Of a stretch of 64,000 bases of DNA, positions 17,553-25,707 are shown piece by piece. The notes beneath the pieces are model-generated. The model was not told the DNA's origin. It saw only the letters and a list, made by a program, of their open reading frames with translations, and made no database searches. The stretch lies in the NCBI RefSeq assembly GCF_039634365.2, contig NZ_CP155079.2:1798001-1862000 (forward strand), written 5' to 3'. The translations under genes were made by a program, and so were the position numbers. Every line of letters starts with the position of its first letter. Position 1 is the stretch's first letter. The DNA comes from Mucilaginibacter sp. PAMB04168 (lineage in GTDB: Bacteria; Bacteroidota; Bacteroidia; Sphingobacteriales; Sphingobacteriaceae).

Positions 17553-20183
17553 TTATCCGCGAATTTGGATAATGCGTTCTACGGTTTTATAGTTTAACCG
17601 GGTTTGTGCGCTGGGCTGCGCGCCGCCCACGCTTACCGATAATTTGCCGGGCTGCTGTACGGCATGGCCTATATCATCTATCACGGCCAGTTCTTTCGGC
17701 GTAAGGGTAAAGGTGACTGCCTTGCTCTCGCCGGCCTTCAAGTAAATGCGTTTAAAGCCTTTTAAAGCCCGCACCGGCGTTTTGTAAGATAAGCCTCGGT
17801 GCGAAATGTAGAGTTGTACCACCTCCTCGCCACCCATTTTGCCGGTATTGGTTACCTTAACACTTACCGGTATGTTTTTATTGGTGCGGTTGAGTAAAGG
17901 CACAGTTAGGTTACCATACTTAAATGTGGTGTAGCTTAAGCCATAGCCAAACCCATACAAAGGCTGACCGCCAAAATATCTGTACGTGCGGTTATCCATA
18001 GCGTAGCTGTTGAATGATGGCAGGTCTTTATCGCTTTTATAAAAAGTAACCGGTAAACGGCCTGCGGGATTGTAATCGCCAAACAGCACGTCGGCAATAG
18101 CGGTACCGGCCGATTGACCACCGTACCAGGCATTCATTATAGCCGGTATATGTTCGGCTTCCCATGGGATGGCAATGGCGCTGCCGGTCATCATAACAAA
18201 TACAACCGGTTTGCCGGTGGTTTGCAGTGCTTTTAGTAAATCGGTTTGTACCTTGGGCAAATCAATGCTGGTACGGTCGCCGCCATTAAAACCAGGTTGA
18301 TTAACCCGCATTTCTTCCCCTTCTAATTGTGGAGATATGCCGCCTACATAAACAATAGCGTCGGCATCCTTAACGCTTTGTACAATAGCGTTAAGGTCAG
18401 ATTTAACAGCCACGCCTGATTTGAAGTTAAATGTAGCACGCCCCTCAGTTTGGCGGTACTCCATCACAATATGATAATTTTTGCCTTTACTGGCCTTTAA
18501 CGCATAAGTTTTGGGGCCAAAACCGTCAGGTTCGCCGCTTAGGGTACGTTCTTCGCCATCAATAATTAGCTTGTAAGGCTTGTTGCCTGTTAGTTCAAAG
18601 GTAATCTCATCGTTACTATTGGCGGTAAAATCGGTGGTCCAGCGCGCCGAAAAGTTTTTTTGACTAACCGAGCCAACTACAAAAGTGCCGTCTCGCCAAA
18701 TATAATTCAAGGCAGTTTCTTGGCGGGTTACTACCGGAGCACCGCTTAATGTATTGTTTTGCCAATACTCGGCCTTAAACCCTTTTTGCCCGCCAATATT
18801 ACCTAATGTGCCTAAATCAACATTACGGGTATAACTTAAACTGGTATAGCTAATAGCCTGATCATAATAAACATCGGCACTGCTGCCTAACTTAGCTTTA
18901 ATAGCCTGGTAAGGTGTACTGATTGCCGATGGCATACCATTGTAATTGCCCAGCACGCTAATAGGGTTATCCGCATTGGGGCCAATTACCGCAACCTTTT
19001 TTAGCCTTTTGCTCAGCGGCAAGGTATTATTTTGATTTTTTAGCAGTACGATACTTTGGCGGGCCATTTTTAAAGCATGGGCTTTGTGCTCGGGCGTTTC
19101 CAGCATTTCTGCGCCTATTTTGCCGTACTTATCTTGGCCCGGAGGGTCGAACATACCTAAGCGAAAACGAATGGTAAATAACCTTTTTAAAGAAACATCA
19201 ATTTGCTGCTCGGTTATCTTGCCATGCTCAACTGCTTTAACCAGCGATAGGTAAGTAACGTTACCGCATTCCACGTCGGTGCCATGTAACACAGCATCAG
19301 CCGCCGCAGCCTCGGCGTCGGCGTGTGTTTTATGCTTTTGGTAAAAATCGTCAATTGCGCCACAATCTGAAGTTAGGTAACCGTTAAAGTTCCATTGCTT
19401 GCGCAAAATATCATTTAATAGAAGTCCACTGCCACAGCAAGGCTCGCCCCTGAAGGCATTATAGGCGCACATTACGCCTGCCACCTTACTTTCTACAATA
19501 AGGTCATGAAAGGCAGGCAGGTAGGTGTCCCATAGATCATAATTGCTTACATCGGTATTAAACTCGTGCCTTACGGGCTCAGGCCCGCTGTGTACGGCGT
19601 AGTGCTTAGCGCAGGCGGCTGCTTTTAGGTATACCGGGTCATTGCCCTGTAAGCCGGTTACAAATGACTTGCCTAGGTTGGCAGTAAGGTACGGGTCTTC
19701 GCCATAAGTTTCCTGTCCGCGGCCCCAGCGTGGATCTCTGAAAATGTTGATATTGGGTGTCCAGTAGGTGAGGCCCAGGTATATGCCCCGGCGGTTAGCT
19801 TTTACGCTTTCGTTATATACGGCTCGGCCTTCGTCTGCCGTGTACTCGGCCATCTGGTGCATGGCGTTTACATCAAAAGTTGCCGCCATGCCTATGGCTT
19901 GCGGGTAAACAGTAACTTTAAAAGGCGTACGTGCTATTCCATGCAAGCTCTCGTTCCACCAGTTATAAGCGGGTATGCCCAGGCGTTCAACCGCAGGTGC
20001 GGCATTCAGCATCTGGCCAACCTTTTCAGCCAGGGTAAGCCGCGCAACCAGGTCGTTAACCCGCTGATCAATAGTTAAAGCCCGATCCTGAAACGGAAAT
20101 TGAAATGTTGTTGATACAGGTTTGTAGGAGGATACACCCGTAATAAGAACAGTACACAAAAGCAGGTACAGAAGTTTTCTCAT
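17553..20183 (-). CDS. Glycoside hydrolase family 3 enzyme with PA14 insert
   Basis: The 876-residue secreted enzyme has a signal peptide at 1-19. The N-terminal (beta/alpha)8 domain includes WWNESLHGIAR, NIFRDPRWGRGQETYGEDPYL, the KHYAVHSGPEPVRHEFN substrate-binding region and the nucleophile Asp273 in YLTSDCGAIDDF. A PA14 carbohydrate-binding domain is inserted (about 470-600, starting KGFKAEYWQNNTL) within the C-terminal alpha/beta domain. A fibronectin III-like domain ends the protein. GH3 enzymes remove terminal beta-linked glucose, xylose or similar sugars with retention. The RDPRWGRGQETYGEDP pattern leans towards the beta-xylosidase-like branch, but specificity is not proven. Periplasmic location inferred. 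Confidence 0.95.
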   Translation of the reverse strand: MRKLLYLLLCTVLITGVSSYKPVSTTFQFPFQDRALTIDQRVNDLVARLTLAEKVGQMLNAAPAVERLGIPAYNWWNESLHGIARTPFKVTVYPQAIGMAATFDVNAMHQMAEYTADEGRAVYNESVKANRRGIYLGLTYWTPNINIFRDPRWGRGQETYGEDPYLTANLGKSFVTGLQGNDPVYLKAAACAKHYAVHSGPEPVRHEFNTDVSNYDLWDTYLPAFHDLIVESKVAGVMCAYNAFRGEPCCGSGLLLNDILRKQWNFNGYLTSDCGAIDDFYQKHKTHADAEAAAADAVLHGTDVECGNVTYLSLVKAVEHGKITEQQIDVSLKRLFTIRFRLGMFDPPGQDKYGKIGAEMLETPEHKAHALKMARQSIVLLKNQNNTLPLSKRLKKVAVIGPNADNPISVLGNYNGMPSAISTPYQAIKAKLGSSADVYYDQAISYTSLSYTRNVDLGTLGNIGGQKGFKAEYWQNNTLSGAPVVTRQETALNYIWRDGTFVVGSVSQKNFSARWTTDFTANSNDEITFELTGNKPYKLIIDGEERTLSGEPDGFGPKTYALKASKGKNYHIVMEYRQTEGRATFNFKSGVAVKSDLNAIVQSVKDADAIVYVGGISPQLEGEEMRVNQPGFNGGDRTSIDLPKVQTDLLKALQTTGKPVVFVMMTGSAIAIPWEAEHIPAIMNAWYGGQSAGTAIADVLFGDYNPAGRLPVTFYKSDKDLPSFNSYAMDNRTYRYFGGQPLYGFGYGLSYTTFKYGNLTVPLLNRTNKNIPVSVKVTNTGKMGGEEVVQLYISHRGLSYKTPVRALKGFKRIYLKAGESKAVTFTLTPKELAVIDDIGHAVQQPGKLSVSVGGAQPSAQTRLNYKTVERIIQIRG

Positions 20184-20248
20184 AAATGGTTAGTTAATGG
20201 ATTGCCATACTTAACTGAAGGTTGGTATGCGCTGATGGTAAAAGTATG

Positions 20249-20258
20249 CAATCGATTG
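20249..20258. promoter_or_regulatory. LacI-type operator candidate upstream of GH3
   Basis: The perfect palindrome CAATCGATTG with a central CG lies 66 bp before the GH3 start and directly upstream of a TACTTTTA (near TAnnTTTG) element on the minus strand at 20246-20239. The CAA-n-CG-n-TTG shape is typical of LacI-family operators. No LacI gene is in the window. Confidence 0.35.
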
Positions 20259-20385
20259 TTATTTGCGTATAATCATTACAAATTATTTTTCTTTTTCGTG
20301 GTAATTAAGCGGAATGCTATTTTGCATTTAAGAACTAACCAATAAAGCCTTACAGCAGCAGGCCTTTGTATACATTTTAAGTAAT

Positions 20386-22203
20386 ATGATAGAACGAGCC
20401 GGGTTTGATGTGCTTTTTTACGCCAATCCGCAACCCATGTGGATTTTTGATGTGAACACGCTACGCATACTGGAAGTTAATGCAGCAGCCACTGCCCGCT
20501 ATGGCTATACTCATGAAGAATTCTTGACGAAAACACTACGCGATCTGCGACCGGTAGAAGATATACCTCTTTTGGAGGAGTTATTACCAGCCATTAGAGA
20601 AAAAGAGACGCATTACCGTGAATTCAGGCATGTTGCTAAAAATGGTACACTGTTAAATGTGGAGGTGATTTCTTATCCTATTACTTATGAAGGTGTAAAA
20701 GCCAGGATTGTATATGGCCGTAGTATAGACGCGCGTAAAGAACTGGTTGGCAGGCTCGAACTTACCCAACGCCGCCTACTGCAAATTCTCGAAACCACGA
20801 TTATCGGTTTTATGCAGATTGATTTTGGCTGGCGCATTGCGTATTGGAACAAAGCCGCTGAGGAGTTGATAGGCTACAACCGCCAAATTGTGTTGAATAG
20901 GAGTATTTGGGAGGTATTGCCCGAAATATTACACTCCGACTTTTATCACAGTTTTGAAAGCGCCATGACGGACCGGATAAGCGTTGATTTTACGGACTAC
21001 TTTTGGCCAACTCAAAAATGGTTCAATTGCACTGCCTACCCGGCCGAAACCGGTATCATTGTTCATTTCAGAGATATAACGCATAAGCGGCTCAGCCAGG
21101 AAAGCCTGCTTGAAAAAATAGACCAGTTAAAAGAAATTTCTTATTTAAACTCTCACGCCCTGCGCAAGCCAGTTGCCAGTTTACTGGGCTTAACAGAGCT
21201 TGTTAAAGAGGACTTGATTAAGCCAGGGGAATTTAAGGACATAGCAGCACTCATAAACGATTGCAGCATTGAGTTGGATAATGTGGTAAATGATGTAAAT
21301 AACTGGATAAATGACGAAGATTATTTGCAGCCGTTTGATACCGTAATTGAGGCTTTTGATTTCAGGGCTTTTTTACAATATGTAGTTGATAAACTGCAAC
21401 CCATTTACAGGCGACATGAGCTCATTATTATAAGCGATATACAGCTAAGTTTTTACGGCAATAAGCAAATTATAGAGCAAGCCCTGCGTTACCTGATTGA
21501 TAATGCGGTAAAGTTTTCGCCCGTGGCTAACCGGGTAATTGTAAAGGCTGAGTTGGTGATGCAAAACATCGTACTATCGGTAGAAGATTTTGGCGTTGGT
21601 ATGGACGTGGATCAACTGCATAAATTATTTCATCGCATCAATCAAAAAAAGCATGTAAACCTGAGCTCGGGCCTGCCTAAGATTAATGAGGTTTGCCGCC
21701 GCCATAACGGTAATATGTGGATTGAAAGTGTACCGGGAGATGGCTCCACCTTTTATATGCGGTTCCCATTATCCAATGTTGGTGCTTACAAGTCCACAGG
21801 TGTAATAAACTTTGGTGTTTATAGGCAGTCGTATACCGACATCAGTTACAACGAAGAATATCATTACTTGTATGTAGATTGGATAGGTTTTCACAATCTT
21901 CATTCCGTAAAAGATGGTTGCTTAAAAATGCTTGCGTACATTAGGAAATATGACTGCGACCGCATTATTAATGACAATTCGCAGGTAATAGGCGGCTGGA
22001 TGGATGCCTGCGATTGGATCATCAAAAACTTTTTTCCACCGGCCGAGCAGGCAGGACTTAAACATTTGGCCTGGGTGCTGTCTCCCAGCTTGTTTAGTAA
22101 ACTGTCAGCCCAACACACTGTTGAACATAAGGAAACCAGTGTTGTGATACAAAGATTTGAGGATAATCAGGCTGCCCAGGACTGGCTGGCAAGCATCAGG
22201 TAA
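20386..22203 (+). CDS. PAS sensor histidine kinase with extra C-terminal domain
   Basis: The 605-residue protein has no membrane segment, so it is a cytoplasmic sensor. It holds two PAS domains (about 8-120 and 130-240). The dimerisation helix has the probable phospho-acceptor His257 in SHALRKPVASLLGL, a Sphingobacteriaceae-type H-box that differs from the classical HELRTP. The ATP-binding domain (about 345-465) has the N-box IEQALRYLIDNAVKFS and G1 VEDFGVGMD, and a short G2-like SSGLPKI. A 125-residue C-terminal extension (about 480-605) follows that resembles small STAS/SpoIIAA-like alpha/beta domains. No response regulator adjoins. Signal unknown. Confidence 0.85.
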   Translation: MIERAGFDVLFYANPQPMWIFDVNTLRILEVNAAATARYGYTHEEFLTKTLRDLRPVEDIPLLEELLPAIREKETHYREFRHVAKNGTLLNVEVISYPITYEGVKARIVYGRSIDARKELVGRLELTQRRLLQILETTIIGFMQIDFGWRIAYWNKAAEELIGYNRQIVLNRSIWEVLPEILHSDFYHSFESAMTDRISVDFTDYFWPTQKWFNCTAYPAETGIIVHFRDITHKRLSQESLLEKIDQLKEISYLNSHALRKPVASLLGLTELVKEDLIKPGEFKDIAALINDCSIELDNVVNDVNNWINDEDYLQPFDTVIEAFDFRAFLQYVVDKLQPIYRRHELIIISDIQLSFYGNKQIIEQALRYLIDNAVKFSPVANRVIVKAELVMQNIVLSVEDFGVGMDVDQLHKLFHRINQKKHVNLSSGLPKINEVCRRHNGNMWIESVPGDGSTFYMRFPLSNVGAYKSTGVINFGVYRQSYTDISYNEEYHYLYVDWIGFHNLHSVKDGCLKMLAYIRKYDCDRIINDNSQVIGGWMDACDWIIKNFFPPAEQAGLKHLAWVLSPSLFSKLSAQHTVEHKETSVVIQRFEDNQAAQDWLASIR

Positions 22204-22211
22204 AACTTGCT

Positions 22212-22232
22212 TATTTAAACTAATTCTAAATA
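22212..22232. promoter_or_regulatory. Regulator box 1 upstream of the TonB receptor promoter
   Basis: A near-palindrome with arms TATTTA and TAAATA around ACTAATT. It matches the reverse complement of box 2 (22271-22291) at about 18 of 20 aligned bases. It abuts the -33 element. An iron-responsive Fur- or DtxR-type repressor is the obvious candidate, given a siderophore-receptor-like target. Confidence 0.55.
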
Positions 22233-22236
22233 GTTC

Positions 22237-22266
22237 TTGCGGAAAAGGATTTCTTGTCTAATTTTG
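22237..22266 (+). promoter_or_regulatory. Promoter of the TonB-dependent receptor gene
   Basis: TTG at 22237-22239, exactly 19 bp, then TAATTTTG at 22259-22266. This is a full match to the Bacteroidota housekeeping promoter TTG-N19-TAnnTTTG. The expected transcription start lies within box 2. Confidence 0.8.
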
Positions 22267-22270
22267 CAGC

Positions 22271-22291
22271 CATATAGAATTAGTCTAAATA
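22271..22291. promoter_or_regulatory. Regulator box 2 at the transcription start of the TonB receptor gene
   Basis: TAGAATTAGTCTAAATA, in inverted orientation to box 1, ends 3 bp before the ATG at 22295. Its core TAGA-n5-TCTA is palindromic. Occupancy would block transcription start and ribosome access. Confidence 0.55.
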
Positions 22292-22294
22292 AGT

Positions 22295-24715
22295 ATGCAA
22301 AAACTTTACACCCTCACAATTGCGTTTTTACTCACTTTAATTTGCACAGGCAGCGTTTTTGCCCAAACCCAAACCGGCAAAATAACAGGCAAAGTTACCA
22401 CCAGCGATGGCAACGCTGCCACTTACGTAAGCGTAGGACTTAAGGGTATAAGCAAAGGCGCCATAAGCGACGAAAATGGTAACTACACCCTCAACCACGT
22501 TAAGCCAGGCACTTACACTTTAAAAGTAACTTTTGTAGGCTTGGCCACTCAAGAGAAAAGCGTAACCGTAACCGCCGGTCAAACAACCCAGGCAAACTTC
22601 GCGCTTTCTGAAAATTCTTCTCAGTTAACTGAAGTAGTTGTAGCGGGCGCTAACGGCCAAAACCGGGCTGTAACCGTTGGCAAATCAGGCCTGCGGTCTT
22701 TGGATATACCCCAAAGCGTTCAGATTATCGATAGTGCTATTATTACTGACCAGCAAATCAATCGCCTTACTGATGTGATAAGAAACGTAAACGGTATTGC
22801 CTTAGGCGAAAATCGTGGCTCTACAAACGAAACTTTTAACGCCCGGGGATATAACTTAGGGGCTAACAATGTGTTTAAGAACGGTGCCCGTACTTCACTG
22901 GGCGGCTCACTTGAAGCCAGTACGTTAGAATCTGTAGAGGTTTTAAAAGGTAGTGCGGCCCTGCTATACGGTAGCGTTACCGGCGGAGCAGTAGTTAACC
23001 TGGTAACCAAAAAGCCCAAATTTAACTGGGGAGGCGAAGCCAGCATGCGCTCGGGCAGCTATGGTTTTTACAAGCCTATCTTAGATGTATACGGCCCTAT
23101 TAATAAAAGCATTGCTTTTCGTTTCATCACCACTAAGGAAAATGCCAACAGCTTTCGCGACGGTGTAAGTACCGACCGTTTTTACATAAATCCATCCCTA
23201 TTATTCAATGTAGGTAAAAAGACGGAACTGCTTTTACAAGGCGATTACCTGAAAAGCAATTACACCCCTGATTTTGGTATTGGTACGGTTGCCGGTCAAA
23301 TCCCCAATATCGGCCGAAGTGCTTTCATTAACACAACCTGGGCATACAATCATACCAAAACCGGTACAACTCAAGCTAATTTAACCCACCGTTTCAACGA
23401 TGTGTGGAAGATTAATGTTATTGGTGCCTACCAGTCTTACTTCCGCAATTACTTTGGCGCCGAGCGGCCGCAGGCTGCAACAGCAAATGGCGTGTCGCCG
23501 CGTGCGTTAACTCGTTCTCAGTCGCAAGAATATACTTATAACCAACAGATTAACTTAACCGGTAGTGCAAAAACCGGATCTATTAAGCATAACTTGTTAT
23601 TTGGTGCGGATGCCGATCAATCCCGAACCACATCGTATGGTTTTAAATATGGCGACGCAGTTAATTCGCCTACAGCGTTTAGTTATGCCAACTTCAATAT
23701 CCTAAATCCGGCCACTTATCAAACCACGCTCGACAAGCCTTATACCCGTATTTACCAAAATACAGTTACACCGGTGTATAGAATGGGGGCCTTTGTACAA
23801 GACTTAATTGGATTGACTGATAAATTTAAGTTATTAGCTGGTATTAGGTATACCTGGCAAAAACAGCCAAGGGCCAATACATATAATGAGGATACGCAGG
23901 CTACCACACTGGCTAATAACGGCATTGGCAAAGCAAAAGTTGATAAAGCATTTTCGCCTAAAGTGGGCTTAATTTACCAGCCATTAACCACTACATCTGT
24001 TTATGCAAGTTACGCAAACAACTTTACATCCAACTCTGGCGTAGATGTTTCTGGAGCACCGCTTGGCCCATCCATTCTCGATCAATATGAGGTTGGTGTT
24101 AAAAACGACCTGTTAAACGGCCGGCTTTCGGTAAACGTTACTGCATACCGCATCATCAACAACCGCTTTGCTCAAACAGCGCAGTTCCAGGCAGATGGTA
24201 TCACACCAAATTCAGATACCAACGTTAAGGAATTTAGCGGCAAAACATCCAGTGATGGCGTGGAGCTCGATATCACAGGTAAATTATCAAGCAATGTTTA
24301 TTTCCTGGCAGGTTATGCCTATAATTTTATTCGTTACACCTCAACACTGCCAAACGGCATTACCGAAGGCGAACGTATTGTAGGCAGCGTACCACATACC
24401 GCTAACGGAACAGTATTTTACACCTTCAAAAACGGCAATATTAAAGGGTTAAAGTTAGGGCTTTCGGGCTACTATACCGGCGCACGTAACAGCGGCTTTA
24501 ACACGCTTAAAACAGGTGCTTCACGCGGGGTGCCTGTGCATTTAAACGGTTATACCACGTTTGATGTCTCGGCCGGGTATACTATTAAAAAGGTGTCATT
24601 ACTGGCTAAAGTATCTAACCTGACTAACGAGCTGAATTACCTGGTACACGAAAATTACAGTGTGAATCCTATACCGCCACGCATGCTTTCAGCTACTGCG
24701 TCCTATCGCTTCTAA
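22295..24715 (+). CDS. TonB-dependent siderophore-type receptor with carboxypeptidase-regulatory domain
   Basis: The 806-residue outer-membrane protein has a signal peptide (about 1-24). A carboxypeptidase-D regulatory-like domain follows (28-110, GKITGKVTTSDGNAATYVSVGLKG) as common in Bacteroidota receptors. The plug is about 125-240 (SLDIPQSVQIIDS, NVNGIALGENRGSTNETFNARGY, LESVEVLKGSAALLYG), and a 22-strand barrel ends with the aromatic SATASYRF. The plug wording is that of the FhuA/FhuE-like siderophore receptor group. It would import ferric chelates with TonB energy. Promoter boxes on both sides of -33/-7 suggest iron repression. It ends at a terminator at 24738. Confidence 0.93.
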   Translation: MQKLYTLTIAFLLTLICTGSVFAQTQTGKITGKVTTSDGNAATYVSVGLKGISKGAISDENGNYTLNHVKPGTYTLKVTFVGLATQEKSVTVTAGQTTQANFALSENSSQLTEVVVAGANGQNRAVTVGKSGLRSLDIPQSVQIIDSAIITDQQINRLTDVIRNVNGIALGENRGSTNETFNARGYNLGANNVFKNGARTSLGGSLEASTLESVEVLKGSAALLYGSVTGGAVVNLVTKKPKFNWGGEASMRSGSYGFYKPILDVYGPINKSIAFRFITTKENANSFRDGVSTDRFYINPSLLFNVGKKTELLLQGDYLKSNYTPDFGIGTVAGQIPNIGRSAFINTTWAYNHTKTGTTQANLTHRFNDVWKINVIGAYQSYFRNYFGAERPQAATANGVSPRALTRSQSQEYTYNQQINLTGSAKTGSIKHNLLFGADADQSRTTSYGFKYGDAVNSPTAFSYANFNILNPATYQTTLDKPYTRIYQNTVTPVYRMGAFVQDLIGLTDKFKLLAGIRYTWQKQPRANTYNEDTQATTLANNGIGKAKVDKAFSPKVGLIYQPLTTTSVYASYANNFTSNSGVDVSGAPLGPSILDQYEVGVKNDLLNGRLSVNVTAYRIINNRFAQTAQFQADGITPNSDTNVKEFSGKTSSDGVELDITGKLSSNVYFLAGYAYNFIRYTSTLPNGITEGERIVGSVPHTANGTVFYTFKNGNIKGLKLGLSGYYTGARNSGFNTLKTGASRGVPVHLNGYTTFDVSAGYTIKKVSLLAKVSNLTNELNYLVHENYSVNPIPPRMLSATASYRF

Positions 24716-24737
24716 ACCAAACCTTATATTTTCACAG

Positions 24738-24766
24738 AACCGGATGTCTTAACATCCGGTTTTTTG
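24738..24766 (+). terminator. Rho-independent terminator after the TonB receptor gene
   Basis: AACCGGATGT and ACATCCGGTT form a perfect 10-bp stem with a 4-nt loop followed by a T-run. Confidence 0.92.
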
Positions 24767-24791
24767 CATTTTATAAGCCGCGCATTATTTA

Positions 24792-24799
24792 TAGTTTTG
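24792..24799 (+). promoter_or_regulatory. -7 element for the ThuA gene
   Basis: TAGTTTTG fits TAnnTTTG and lies 22 bp before the ThuA start, behind the terminator of the previous gene. No TTG is found at the proper 19-bp spacing, so strength is uncertain. Confidence 0.45.
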
Positions 24800-24821
24800 C
24801 TTACAACCAAAAAACTTAATT

Positions 24822-25541
24822 ATGTCATCTATCCTAAAAACACTCGCGCTGCTGCTATTTGTATTTTGCAGTGGTAGTTTATGGGCTAAGCCCAAAGTAT
24901 TAATCTTTTGTAAAACGGCAGGCTTTCATCATAAATCTATTGGACCGGGTATAACGGCGCTGCAGTTACTGGGTAAGCAAAATAAATTTAATGTAGATAC
25001 CACCACAGATGCTACCAGGTTTAGCTACAACAACCTTAAAAAATACGATGCCGTTATATTTTTGAATACAACGGGCGATGTGTTGAACGATGCGCAGCAA
25101 TTAGAGTTTCAAAAGTACATACGCTCGGGCAAGGGATTTGTTGGCATACATGCCGCTACCGATACCGAATACGAGTGGCCCTGGTATGGGCAGCTTTCGG
25201 GCGCTTATTTTAGCAGTCATCCTAAGGTGCAACAGGCCGTTTTACAAGTAGTAGAGCCGGCTAACGACTTCACCAAACATTTGCCCGCCAAGTGGACCAA
25301 AACAGATGAGTGGTACAATTTCAAGTGGATTTCAGACAAACTGCATGTGGTGCTAACGCTGGATGAAAGCAGTTACACCGGCGGTAAAAATGGCGTTGGT
25401 CACCCTATGAGTTGGTATCAGGAATTTGAGGGCGGCAGGGTATTTACTACAGCCTTGGGGCATACTGACGAATCGTATACCGATCCCCTTTTTTTACAGC
25501 ACGTGCTGGCGGGAATTAGATATGCGATAGGTAAAAAGTGA
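24822..25541 (+). CDS. Secreted ThuA-domain protein
   Basis: The 239-residue protein has a signal peptide (cleavage near residue 22, SLWA-K) followed by a single ThuA domain, a glutamine-amidotransferase-like fold: KVLIFCKTAGFHHKSI, then YDAVIFLNTTGD, GKGFVGIHAATDTEYEWPWYG and GRVFTTALGHTDESY. ThuA relatives take part in disaccharide and glycoside metabolism (trehalose utilisation in Rhizobium; 3-keto-sugar enzymes have been proposed). In Bacteroidota they are often exported, as here. Exact activity is unknown. It has its own -7 element and stands alone, with a GH30-like gene convergent downstream. Confidence 0.88.
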   Translation: MSSILKTLALLLFVFCSGSLWAKPKVLIFCKTAGFHHKSIGPGITALQLLGKQNKFNVDTTTDATRFSYNNLKKYDAVIFLNTTGDVLNDAQQLEFQKYIRSGKGFVGIHAATDTEYEWPWYGQLSGAYFSSHPKVQQAVLQVVEPANDFTKHLPAKWTKTDEWYNFKWISDKLHVVLTLDESSYTGGKNGVGHPMSWYQEFEGGRVFTTALGHTDESYTDPLFLQHVLAGIRYAIGKK

Positions 25542-25707
25542 ATTGCAAAGCCTTCCACAAAGTACCGGCCCCTTAAATAAGGGCATAGTTAAATACATGA
25601 TTTCGGGCGTATGTGAGAAACCTTTTGAAAATGACAAGCCAGGCAGTTACAAAGATTTTTATTGTTGCAAATCATAGCAATGGTTAAATCTTATCAATAG
25701 GGAGGGC

